Positions 1 through 10,067 of a DNA stretch of 30,446 nt are shown here, piece by piece. The notes under the pieces are model-generated. The model saw only the letters and a list, made by a program, of their open reading frames with translations. It did no database searches and was not told where the DNA came from. The stretch is from Neelides folsomi (taxonomy: Eukaryota; Arthropoda; Collembola; Neelipleona; Neelidae). Every line of letters starts with the position of its first letter. Positions within the stretch are counted from its first letter, which is position 1. The DNA lies in the NCBI GenBank assembly GCA_034687125.1, contig JAQGBZ010000571.1, positions 1 to 30,446 of the forward strand, written 5' to 3'. The translations under genes were made by a program, and so were the position numbers.

Positions 1-138
1 CCGATATACATGAAACTTTTATGGTAATATGGTCATATATATGTAATTATCACATTAAAGTTTTACAAAGATTCATTTACAAACTTCGGCGATATCCCTT
101 AAAACATGAGTGTAAAAATGTTTGAAATGACCCTCGTA
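1..138 (-). mobile_element. End of a mariner-type element or MITE, cut by window edge
   Basis: Read on the minus strand from about 138, the sequence begins TACGAGGGTCATTTCAAA. This is the TACGAGGGT-type terminal inverted repeat I know from many mariner transposons, and it abuts a TA dinucleotide as expected for a TA target-site duplication. No transposase frame is visible in the 138 bases present, and the other end lies outside the window. It sits in an intron or 3' flank of the PPP4R4-like gene. Only one end is seen, so a chance match or a solo MITE end cannot be excluded. Confidence 0.4.
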
Positions 139-185
139 TATGTAACTACTTACTCTACAAATATATTTGACCTGAACAAACTTAC

Positions 186-1663
186 AAATACTCTGGAAGC
201 CTCAATGTTAATTTGCAAACCATGAAAGCTGAAGCTTTTAGGGAATTATTAGTATGCAATTCTCGACTCATTCCTTCAACAAGCGGAAGGATCTATGAAG
301 GAAATTACACATTATGGTCAACCATTATAAATAAATACTTTATACTGCACCAAATATTTGTGTAAACAAAATCATTGAGAATAAAAAGTTAAACAAATTA
401 AAACAATACCGATTCTTCTAGTTCAGACGTTTTACAAAAATCTAAAAACTCCGCCATTGCTAAAGCCCATTCACTTGATATTCCTGAAATAATATATAAT
501 TAATATAATATATATAATTTTGATATTTTCAACCGATATTCCTTAATATTGAGTAAGGTATATTTTACATATTATAATATTTATTGCTAGCAGAATAATT
601 TTTCTATTGAAAAATATATTTTGTTCCTGATACATACAATTATTTATGTAAATAAAGTGAGTTAGATTTTATTTACGCATGTAAATCTTACTCGACTCTT
701 TGCTATTGACATTTTTGTATATCAACCGTATCAAATATCTAGCGGCCTCAGATCTGCTGTTCTTCATATAAAGATCTCTCATTGCTTGACGAATGCTCTT
801 GGCGGCTTGAATGTGAAAATCGATATTTTGACTTTCGAATTCCTGACAAGATTTTAAATTATTAACGATGATCTGATTTACATGAAGCTGGTATAGTCTA
901 TAACAGGGTCATCATCGCAATCTTCTTAATATTTCGTATGTGTATTTTTACTTTCCTTATAGGCCAAAAGGAATCAATAAGAATTTTCATTTTATATGGA
1001 CCTTTTCTATATGTGGAAAAACTTCTTTGAAAGATCTTTCAGTGTTTGCTTCTATCAGCGTATGAATGTTTGAAGCAACGTATTCTTTTTGATTATCATC
1101 TTCACTCCTAAAGAAAACACAAAGGTCCTCGTTCTTTGATGAATAATAAATAAAGAAAAGAAAGCATTGTGTTTTTACTTTAACAATACGACTGCCCTCT
1201 GGAAAATATCCAGATTTTCAGCTATTGACTGCCTCTTGATATCTTCACGCTAAAAAATAAATTGTAAAAAATATCAAAAAATAAATTAAAATATCCAATA
1301 AAATTATTAGAGGCTTATAAAAGCTATGTAGTATATCCACAATTCGTAATATTTGTTATATAAATACAAATATACTTTCAAATATATTTTTTTTAAATCT
1401 ACCTTTTCATCTCCTTCTACAGCTATGTCAATTACGAAGGGCACGATATCTTTTGGGATATTAGTCATGCCCCAGTTTGTTTTAGAGGCTGGTCCTTGTC
1501 CAAGGACTCGATTTCCAGCAGCTATCCCATTGATCGCACATATTGCGCTAGACTCAGAGCAGCAAAATGCCTCTGTTAAAATAACTGGTGGTTTTTTAAC
1601 CTCTTCCTCGACTTCCAATACTGGTGACCCCGGAACTGACCAAAGTAGTATCGATTCATGCAT
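186..1663 (-). CDS. PPP4R4-like HEAT-repeat protein, N-terminal part (6 exons, continues off left edge)
   Basis: Exons on the minus strand: 1403-1663, 1179-1249, 1002-1107, 692-872, 410-483 and 186-292. They join in consistent phase to give 266 residues, and the gene continues beyond base 1. From about residue 88 the protein (EDIKRQSIAENLDIFQRAVV, then EVFPHIEK, HIQAAKSIRQAM, ILPLVEGMSREL) follows, in order, the N-terminal HEAT helices I remember for vertebrate PPP4R4, a regulatory subunit of protein phosphatase 4. In that family HEAT repeats scaffold the PP4 catalytic subunit. The first 87 residues (start Met at 1663, just after a pyrimidine-rich TTTTTACAAG) have no counterpart I recognise. 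That AG could itself be an acceptor, so an upstream 5' exon is possible. One intron donor (GTCCAT after 1002) is weak. PPP4R1 is the main alternative identity. Confidence 0.55.
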
Positions 1664-1979
1664 CTTGTAAAAACACAATTTTCTTCAAATCCCTTCTTTA
1701 CCGTTTACTATGACACGACGGCGTGAATCCGTAAATAAAGATAGTCTAAAATTTTAATACCTCTATAGGCATCTTCTATATTTATACTGATTTATGGCTA
1801 ATTAAAATCTTGACAACCAAAGACATTAATCTAAACACAGTACAATCTACCAACTTGGTGTTCTCCATCAAGTCAATACTTCTAACAACTTTCATTGCAT
1901 GGTATTTTTATGAATACTCGATTCTTGGAATGAATATTGATATTGATATATCGTTTACCTTTATTTAAAACAGTTTATT

Positions 1980-2014
1980 TCCTTTTAATGAACGTTTGTC
2001 CTTTTAATGAACGT
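1980..2014. repeat. Tandem 16-bp direct repeat TCCTTTTAATGAACGT (two copies, 19-bp period)
   Basis: TCCTTTTAATGAACGT occurs exactly at 1980-1995 and again at 1999-2014, separated by TTG. It lies in the divergent intergenic region just upstream of the CG palindrome, so a duplicated transcription-factor site is possible. No factor is recognised. Confidence 0.7.
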
Positions 2015-2035
2015 CACAAACAGTGATAATCCGAG

Positions 2036-2045
2036 CGCGATCGCG
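2036..2045. promoter_or_regulatory. Perfect CG palindrome CGCGATCGCG
   Basis: This ten-base perfect inverted repeat contains four CpGs in a region that is otherwise about 70% A/T. It sits about 20 bp downstream of the direct repeat, inside the divergent promoter interval. A role as a factor-binding site is inference from position only. Confidence 0.35.
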
Positions 2046-2631
2046 AACCTTTAAATCACGTTCGTTCCATGAGTGAAAGCTTTCTAGCGCTATCTCGAGC
2101 ACATGTATTTTATAATTTCTCTTTTGAAGTTCATATCAATTCGCGGGAAAATCGTATTTTCCCCTTTTCTTATTACTTCTCCTTTTCCTTTCTCAATCGT
2201 TCGTGTTTGTTCTTTGTTCGTCTCGTCTGTACTCTCGTCTTGTTCATTATTTCCTTTCTTCATAACATCAAATTCTTAATTTTAACTCATCATCATTTGA
2301 AATTGTGATCACCTATTTATTATTTTAGCAAATCGACAGTACAAGTAAGTAATCAGCAGAGTACTGACTATACTATGTACTCATTGAGTACATATTAATG
2401 TTTTAAAAGTTTTTTAAAAGTCAAATTGAAGATTTCATAAACTCAAATCATTCGTATTCTTATATGTAGGTTGAAATCGAGATAACGATCGGTGACTGGC
2501 GAGTTTTTTGGTATGTTATAAAATTAATTAAGGGTCAATATTTAAAATGTTCAATCTTTTATTTTAACAAATATTAGTACATGCAATCGATCATATATAC
2601 TTTTCATTTTCATACTTATTTGATAGGTAAA

Positions 2632-5600
2632 ATGCCTCCTAACGTGTATCCTGAAGCTGACATCTCGAGAGATTCTTTGATGAATTATAAATCACTAGTT
2701 GAATCACAAAAACTCTTGGATTACTTTCCGTGCTTTATTGACAATGTTCAAAGTTCTGTTTATACTATTTTCATCGAAGAGAAAGTAAAACCCTTTTCGC
2801 TCAAATAGATTAAATTTTTGGAATTTATTTTTAATATAAAATTTAATTATTTAGGATGTCGTCATTGAAAAAATGAGAGAGGAAATTTTTTGGATTCCAT
2901 CAACTGATACTACTCTAGACAACACTTTCTTCAAAAAAAATTATGGACGAGTTGGACATTCCTCTGATTTGAAACGAATTATTGATGAAGAGACAAGTGT
3001 GATAATAAATGACATTCGCTTATTTAAAGCTCTCAAACTTGGAAAGGTAATTCACTAGCTTATTACTTCAAATTTTGGAATTTATATGATTTTACATTTT
3101 GTATTATTTTAGATATTTGTTCACGAGATTGATAAGGAGTCCCTTGTAAATGCTCGATGGCGGTCGAATCTCTTTGAATTTCTTTACTCGGGTTTATTCA
3201 TGAATCGAGCTGCGATTAAATTAGCAAATATTGACGCGTCTCTAAATTTCATCCTCACAAATCCTCCAAGTCATTTCAACCCAAATGTTCCTATTTCGAA
3301 AGCAGCAAATAAGGATTTGTTGTTTTACTTTGTTGACATCTGTGCAGGTCCTGGTGGATTTTCAGAGTAATCGATATTAAACTTATATATTTAATTTACA
3401 TAAACTAATTACATCTATTATTATAAATTAATTCGATATCTTTAAATAATTTAAAAATAGATATATTCTGTATCGAAAGAAATGGACTGCAAGAGGATTT
3501 GGATTTACGCTGAAGTGTGATGAAAATGACTTTGACACAGATAAATTTTTGGCTGGAACTCCTGAAACATTTGAGAAATTTTATGGTAAATTTATTAAAA
3601 TGAATTGGGTTAATTTAAAGGAACATTGGGTTGTATTTGTATGTTTTTCGTTTTGTATTAAATTATCTGTACTTAAGGACCCGATGGCGACGGCAATATT
3701 TACAGCCCAGCAAATGTCAATCATTTTATTAGCTGCGTACAAACGGCGACAAGAAGTATTGGTGTACATTTGTGCACTGCTGATGGAGTAATTTATCTTA
3801 TTTAATTCTTTTAAATATTAAGCTTATAACACAATCATTAATTTAACTTTTACTTTATAATGCATATTTTATTCTTTAAAGGGATTTGATGTTGTTGGAC
3901 AAGAAGCTTATCAAGAGATTTTAAGTAGTCAAATTTATATTTCTCAGTGTGCTGTTGCTCTAAATGTGCTTGCTATTGGTAAAAATTATTTTTTTGCATG
4001 TTGTTATTTACACAAAATTATTATGTATTTGAAATTCTAATTTATTCATAGGATACTTATAAGTTGCTCATCAATAAATGATTTAGGTGGGAACTTCGTC
4101 TGCAAAATTTTTGATTCGTTTACTCCGTTATCCGTGGGGTTAATTTACTTGCTTTATCATTGTTTTGAAAAGATCTCAATTTTGAAACCCATTGCAAGCC
4201 GACCGGGAAACTCAGAGCGTTATATTGTTTGTATTAAAAAGCAACCAAGAGCAATGATTGTTGCATCACACTTGTTGAATCTTCATAATCAAATGTGGAG
4301 AATGAAAATGGAGAAAGGGGAATTCACCATTGTGGAACTGGTCGATTTTCAAACATTGAGGAATGACGTTCCTTTTTGGGAGTATATGATGAAGATAAAC
4401 ACTTGGTAAATTAGAGAATTCGCACCTAAAATAATGAAAGTATTTTTATTTAACAATGTGCTATTTTTCTACTTGTAAATAATCTAGTTTTACAAATATT
4501 AATTATTGACCGTGTATAAGAATTCCTCGATTGTGAATCATTACCATTGATAGGTTCGGGAAGAAACAGTTGATCGGGTTAAACCGAATTATCAGCGCAT
4601 TGATAGACAGAAGACTTGACGAGAAGAGCAGAAAGATGGAAATCAGTTACAGATGTTTCGACGCTTTTAAACTTCCTTATACACAACGAAAAGAATTCCT
4701 TTACTCTCTCGAGTTGGAAGCCAAGAAAACCTTCGAAGAATATTTCTTTGACATGAAGAAGCCATATAAAAATGGTTATACAGATCTGTAATTTCATTTC
4801 CACAATGCTAATTATTAACTATATTTATATATTGGAATCTTCAATGAGTCATAATCAATGCCGATTACAATTTTTATTTTTTCGAATTTGTAATATTCTA
4901 TTTACATGTAAATGTATATATCCTGGTTGATTTGCTTATGGTTTGAAGTAAATCATAAATCTTTTATTTCCTTATATTACCAAGGATTAATGTATTTTTA
5001 TATACTCGAAAAAAATAAAAATTGTAATCGGAATTGATCATGACTTATTGAAGATTCCATTAGTATATAATAATATGTATTAAATTAATATGTAATGTGT
5101 GTAAGTATTAAGCTATTGTTAAGAATGAGATTTATAAAAAAAACATTAATTTGATCTATTTATTAAATTAATAATTCAAATTAAATCTTACAGATTTCAT
5201 CTTTAAAATCCAATGTGAAGAGATAACCATGAATAACAGGAATTGTCTTTTGAAACCAAAATTGTGGCTGGCTTGCCTTCTTGAACAGGATCCGTATCTT
5301 TCGAAGAGCCGAGGAATATATTTTGGTAAATATTGTTATTTTTGTATAAACGTTTATTAATAAATTGTCAATTATTAATTGCTTTAGGAAGAGGAGGCTG
5401 TGATACTTTATTTTGTGCTAAGGGGTCTTGGCGTAATCCGGTAATCAAATTACAATTCCCAAGCCAGACTCTTTTATATGGGGAATTCTGCAATGAATAT
5501 GAAATCATTAGAGGACAAGTACTTAAGAAAAAAGCGTTTCATATTATTGATGCAATGTGTCTTGGTGGAATCGACATCAGTCATTATACGTTTTCTTTTC

Positions 5601-6411
5601 GGTATCACTTCTATTTTTTAATCATCACAAGAATCACAACTAATCATTAAAGTCATAAATTTGTCCAAATAGTATAGTATGTTATAAATTTAATTTTAAA
5701 AATAAGAATATAATTCATATTATTTATAGGCATAAGATGATCAAAGCATTTTCCGAATCCCTTGGGAAGGTGGAAAACGAACAATGTGTTATTAGACCAA
5801 AGCAATTTGTTCAATTAAAATGTCTTCCAGATTTCCTTTCAAAGTAAAGTTTTATGATATTTTGTTATTTGTTTTATTTATTCTTTGTTCCTTATTTTTA
5901 AGTTATGATTATTTTTTTTGTTAATTAGGATTGAGTTTTTGAAAGTTGAAAAGGGTCTTCCTCAACTTGTAGGACAAGTTGATAATTCCAGTGATTTGAA
6001 ATTTCCTGTGATTCGACCTCTTGGACTTCTTTTTCTACAATCAATAAAATTAACCAAAGATTGCAACAACTCGGATTCCTACGAGCCATCTGATTTCTTG
6101 TTAGTAATTTTTTGAATTATTTTTAAACAACCAAAACAATTGTCATTATTTTAAAACATTATAATTAAATTATAAGTAATAGGTAATATTTCGAATATTT
6201 TCTCATTGAATGTTGTTTTATAATCTCAATAATTTCTAATAGATCAGGACTGAAAACTCATTTTATGTGGAAATGGGATGATGAAACGCTGGCCTCCAAC
6301 AAAAATGTTGCTCGTATCGAGACAAATGGCGGAAATGATAAAAATGTCCTTTGTTTCAAGAACAAGAGCATGGATTTTAAATGGCTCTTCGAATCGTGTT
6401 TAAAGAATTGA
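2632..6411 (+). CDS. CMTR1: CMTR1-type cap-specific mRNA 2'-O-methyltransferase, short form without G-patch (13 exons)
   Basis: Exons: 2632-2784, 2855-3046, 3113-3366, 3461-3585, 3678-3787, 3882-3978, 4087-4405, 4554-4774, 5194-5325, 5388-5601, 5730-5843, 5929-6099 and 6243-6411. All phases close, giving 756 residues and a TGA stop. The enzyme methylates the 2'-O of the first transcribed nucleotide of capped mRNA in the nucleus. Family hallmarks are the SAM motif CAGPGGFSE (192-200) and catalytic Lys in NRAAIK (K151), Asp in TADGG (D277) and Lys in NFVCKIFD (K317). Their spacing nearly matches human K239/D364/K404. NSERY (E354) supplies the last KDKE residue. The C-terminal half matches the guanylyltransferase-like domain. 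Human CMTR1 is about 835 residues; here the N-terminal G-patch and NLS region is absent and the C-terminal WW region is poorly conserved. The donor at 4775 (GTTATA) is the least certain junction. A missed upstream coding exon could restore the G-patch. Confidence 0.9.
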
Positions 6412-7362
6412 ATGATCTCTTACTACCTATTCGGCTTTAATATTGAAACTTAATTAATCTTTAAATATTTATTATTTATTACTCATAGCTTTAGTATATC
6501 CGGATTTTTATTTCAATATTATAATGTTTCGTTTTATTATATAGAGTTTCCCAATAAATTCATAGAACTATTTTGTGTATAATCATATAATATTATATAA
6601 TAAATATTCTATGAATTTAATGGACAACCATATAGATTATATAAGTACATACCTACCCCTACTGTACATTATATACGCTTGAAGTTCTTAAAATTTAATC
6701 TTGAATTGTTACGAAATACAGAATAAATGCAGAATGTTGCTATTTTTACAGATCTACATATACAAAAACACTGAAAGTGAGCTGTGATTTTTTTCTTTTC
6801 ATTAAATTCAACTGTTTTTATGTTTGCTCAATAATTGTTGTCAACTTGAAAGAAAAGTATGGTTTAGACAGTTTTCACGATAAAGCATAAAGCACGCTTC
6901 TTCTTGGGCTTGTTTAATTATTATAATAATACTTACCTATTTGATCACACACTTTTGTAAAGATAAAATGGACATAAATATTCATGAGTTTCATTTATAA
7001 AAAACTACAATTTTACTTGCATAAAAGTATAGTAGGTATACTACATACAATACATATTTAATAATTGTATACCGCATAGGATGTAATATACATGCTAGAT
7101 TTCTTTATTGTACTCTCTTATGATTTATGAGTCTTGACTTGGTTAGACAAGGCTTTGATGAATGACCGCTATCAATAAATATTATAATAGGATATTTACT
7201 CTGGTGTTTTTAGCCATATATTTTTATACGAAACTAAACTTCATGAGAGTTTTCTATTAATTTTAAACACAAGGTCAAACAATTAGGCCGCTCATCCAGC
7301 TTCAGGCGACTCTTCTCATCCTCGTGTGAGAATGTCCATTTAAATATCAGTTTTTCATCCAA
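6412..7362. other. Intergenic spacer between cap methyltransferase and MOCS2
   Basis: About 950 bp of A/T-rich DNA without a supportable gene. It holds the polyadenylation region of the upstream gene. From about 7280 to 7362 it holds a relatively C/G-richer leader that is likely the MOCS2 promoter and 5' UTR. I see no RNA gene or mobile element in it. Confidence 0.5.
6553..6558 (+). terminator. Candidate polyadenylation signal of the CMTR1-like gene
   Basis: AATAAA lies about 140 bp after the TGA at 6409-6411 and is followed by T-rich sequence. Position and hexamer fit a cleavage/polyadenylation signal. A/T-rich DNA gives such hexamers by chance, so this is only a candidate. Confidence 0.35.
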
Positions 7363-7754
7363 ATGGCTAGTGAATCTAATAACTTGAATATCAAATTATT
7401 GTTTTTTGCCAAAGCTAGAGAATTACTTAATTTAAGTGAAGGAACATTAATTCTTCAAAGTCCGTGCACGTTAAAATACGAAGATTTATTGAGTAAAATT
7501 GTTTATTCATATCCTGGACTAAAACCCATTGAACGGTGCTTGATAATAGCAAAGAATCAAAATTATCTCCAAGCAGGTGAAGATATTGAATTGAGTCTCA
7601 ATGATGAGCTTGCTGTGATTCCCCCTCTCAGCGGAGGTAAAAAACTTAAATTTAACATTTTCTGCTACTATTTAATTAAAATTTTTAAATAGAGTACAAT
7701 TTGACGGAATTTGACCCATGCAATAATAATATTAATTTTTACTTTTCAGGATAA
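7363..7754 (+). CDS. MOCS2A: Molybdopterin synthase sulfur carrier subunit (MOCS2A, MoaD-like)
   Basis: Two coding pieces, 7363-7636 and 7750-7754, give 92 residues. It is the small sulfur-carrier subunit of molybdopterin synthase. A C-terminal Gly-Gly is thiocarboxylated (by MOCS3 in animals) and donates sulfur to cyclic pyranopterin monophosphate in molybdenum cofactor synthesis in the cytosol. The ubiquitin-like fold is recognisable: start IKLLFFAKARELL, middle LLSKIVYSYPGL, end ELAVIPPLSGG. The GG tail is assembled across the intron: GGA G| before the donor at 7637, |GA TAA after the acceptor CAG at 7749. The protein therefore ends exactly at Gly-Gly. Without splicing, the frame would run on into the intron and bury the GG, so splicing is needed for function. 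The next ORF, MOCS2B, starts 20 bp after the stop on the same transcript. Confidence 0.93.
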
Positions 7755-7774
7755 AAAATCCTGATTATTTGGCC

Positions 7775-8410
7775 ATGGATCATATTAAATTGTCCCATTC
7801 TGTAATCGATACTTCAGAAATAATTTCACTTGTCTCATCAGAAAAATGTGGAGCTATTTCTCTTTTCATTGGTACCACTCGAGACAACTTTGAAGGAAAG
7901 GAGGTCGATTTTCAATTGATCAATAATATTGATTTCATTTTAGAATTGATAATTATATGAAATCATCACCGTTTTTGTGTTTTATTAGGTTGTCAAACTA
8001 GAATATGAGGCTTATGAACCGATGGCTGTTTCTGAAATTAAAAAAATTTGTTGTGAAATAAGGAGCAAGTGGACGATTGAAAATATAGGGGTTTTCCACA
8101 GGTTCCATTCCTCGCTTAATTTGTCTTTTATACAAATACAAAGATTCTCTACTTTTAAAACACCAATGAATAAAATATTTATTCGGATTATTTTTGTGAT
8201 AGGCTTGGGATTGTGCCAGTTAAGGAATCAAGTGTTGTGATTGCAATATCGTCTGAACACAGAGAGGATGGACTCGATGCTGTGAAATACGCGATAAATA
8301 CATTAAAAGCCAATGTACCCATATGGAAAAAGGAAATATACGGGGATTCTCAGCAACCAGAATGGAAGGTCAACAAAGAATGCAAATGGAGCAATCAATC
8401 AACAAATTAG
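7775..8410 (+). CDS. MOCS2B: Molybdopterin synthase catalytic subunit (MOCS2B, MoaE-like)
   Basis: Exons 7775-7903, 7989-8101 and 8203-8410 join in phase to give 149 residues. This is the large subunit of molybdopterin synthase; two MOCS2B form the core of a heterotetramer with two MOCS2A and insert both dithiolene sulfurs. Family hallmarks visible in order are [14 protein letters not shown] near residues 32-45, the [11 protein letters not shown] segment, the [16 protein letters not shown] core, SSEHR, and the [12 protein letters not shown] active-site lysine motif near the C-terminus. The length is usual for the family. The start is the ATG in GGCCATGG, which resembles a Kozak context and lies 20 bp downstream of the MOCS2A stop, so the second cistron is presumably reached by leaky scanning, reinitiation or an alternative transcript. 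The donor after 7903 (GAG|GTCGAT) is weaker than the others. Confidence 0.93.
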
Positions 8411-8516
8411 TAAAAAAATATAATTAAACATTTAGAAACTTATCATTCAGTAATTCATTAATATTCCCACCATACATAAAGTACAATTTTGTGTAATATG
8501 TCGCATACATACTTGG

Positions 8517-8532
8517 TCACATACATACATAC
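8517..8532. repeat. Short (ACAT)n microsatellite
   Basis: About four units of the tetranucleotide ACAT lie 3' of MOCS2. Scattered short TACATA/ACATAC tracts are common across the window's spacers, so this looks like the genome's ordinary simple-sequence background. Confidence 0.5.
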
Positions 8533-8573
8533 AATATCACATATAGTCTAATAATACTCTACATATAAAATAA

Positions 8574-8579
8574 AATAAA
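8574..8579 (+). terminator. Candidate polyadenylation signal of MOCS2
   Basis: AATAAA lies about 165 bp after the MOCS2B stop, within a run of overlapping A/T words. It is the nearest exact hexamer I noticed downstream; the actual site is not determinable from sequence alone. Confidence 0.25.
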
Positions 8580-10067
8580 TTATTTATTATAGATAGATGT
8601 ACAAATACTTAGGTACTCTAAAAGGAAGTAGAAATAATCTCTCTCGTGTTAAATTCTGATTCAATTGCGATAATTTACATTTGTCACACGACACATTAAA
8701 CATGGACGCATGTAATATGTTACCCATATTTATTATGTTTATGTGCATTATGTAAAGAATTCAATATCTAACTTGAATACTAGCAGTAATTTAGTTTTTT
8801 TAAAAAAAATGTAATATGCATAAAAATAATGTGCCTAAATGCTTTCTGTAATATGAGCATAAAACACCCAAGCCCGGTTTTGTATTACAGTAAATGATGA
8901 ATGGGTAGCAAGTAACGAATAGAGTTTGTTAGGTATAGTATGTATATAAATTCTGTATGGCTCAAATTCTTGCCATTAACTATTCATCAGTAGTACTTAA
9001 AGTAGTATTTTAATTAATGCAATAGCTGCCTCTAATACTTACTATACATACATTTGATTCTACTAATTTTTAAATACTTTTATGCGAATACGGATGTTTT
9101 TTTGCTGAGTGAGAAGACAATAAGATGATAAAGAACTCGCATTGATAAAGTTGAAGGACAAGTTTCCAGACCTTATTTATTCAATATAGTTTGTTAATGT
9201 AGGTACACACCATACATATTCGTATGTATTTACATTCATATAAGTATTGTATTTGTATATAGGTAGGTATAACACATTTAATGTATCATAGAATGCATTT
9301 ATAAATAAATAAAACAGTGATCAAGTCTAACCTACCTAGACCTACATAATTAAACTAACCAAACAAGTGTCATCCTGTTGATATAAGTATTTGCAGACAT
9401 GCAAGTTAGTGTGTTTAAGATGAATATAATATATACGTTTTACAAGCTACATATAGATACTTTCACAAAGTTTAAAAGAATCATGATCCCAAAAAGTAAA
9501 TAAATGCGTGATTAAAGTAAACTCAAGATTTTATCTGTAGAGTATGTGTTTTATTCTGGCGAATAAATTAAGTGTCGGAAGTTTGGGAGCGAAAGAGAGT
9601 TTTTGTAAGTATTTGTATTAATTAATATGTGTAGGTACATATTGTGTGTTTCATTTCTTTGATATTGGATAAATCATTCAATAATTAATTAATTATTATA
9701 GGTGATAACTAAATGTAAAATATTGTTCATTTATACAATTTAATTCATAAGAATTTATTATAAAATTACATATTTAACGTAGTAATCATTCGTATTAATA
9801 AAATTAATTAAATTATAATATCAAGAACATATTTTATAATATAACCAAAAATATACAAATATATTTTTGATAATAAATAATAGCATTTCTTGTGCGAGTT
9901 GATTTATCTTGTATTAAGCAAAATTGTTAGTAAAATTAATTTATGTATAAATCAACATTGAACTGGATTGAAAATGAAACGCTCATTTAATATTAAAAAG
10001 GAAGGAGTAGAAGTTGATGTGGTTTATATTTGAAAGGTTGGAATTGTCCTCTTGAAAGCCCGACTAG

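Larger units (their letters stand above)
1664..2631. promoter_or_regulatory. Shared upstream region of two divergent genes, with likely 5' UTR exon of the cap methyltransferase gene
   Basis: About 970 bp separates the divergent PPP4R4-like (-) and CMTR1-like (+) starts, so it must hold both promoters. The segment 1980-2060 is locally CG-rich in an AT-rich setting. It contains a 16-bp direct repeat and the palindrome CGCGATCGCG. A strong donor (ACAA|GTAAGTAA, GT at 2345) and a pyrimidine-rich acceptor (TTTGATAG, ending at 2626) suggest a 5' UTR exon ending at 2344, spliced to an exon that begins five bases before the ATG at 2632. An open frame at 2069-2308 lies in the presumed UTR and is low complexity (F/S-rich), so I do not call it a gene. 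Confidence 0.45.
8411..10067. other. Gene-free A/T-rich spacer
   Basis: About 1.65 kb between the 3' end of MOCS2 and the 3' end of the unrecognised minus-strand gene. It contains simple-sequence tracts such as ACATACATACATAC near 8517-8531 and repeated TAGGTAC/TACATA-like words, but no open frame or transposon protein fragment that I can support on either strand. Confidence 0.5.

Noticed and set aside
81..105. Possible seventh exon of the PPP4R4-like gene (LDIAEV after an AAG acceptor)
   Set aside because: Very short, no family match, and it falls within the sequence that looks like a mariner end.
1353..1670. Plus-strand frame opposite the first PPP4R4-like exon
   Set aside because: The minus-strand frame has splice sites and joins in phase to HEAT exons; the plus frame is its antisense shadow.
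2069..2308. Open frame of 79 codons upstream of the cap methyltransferase
   Set aside because: Phe/Ser/Leu-rich low-complexity translation from pyrimidine-rich DNA, no family resemblance, and located in the presumed promoter/5' UTR.
7637..7692. Read-through extension of MOCS2A into the intron
   Set aside because: It would bury the essential C-terminal Gly-Gly; splicing gives an exact GG-stop.
8411..10067. Search for tRNA, rRNA or CRISPR-like arrays in the gene-poor spacers
   Set aside because: No cloverleaf-like conserved boxes and no regularly spaced repeats apart from short microsatellite words.
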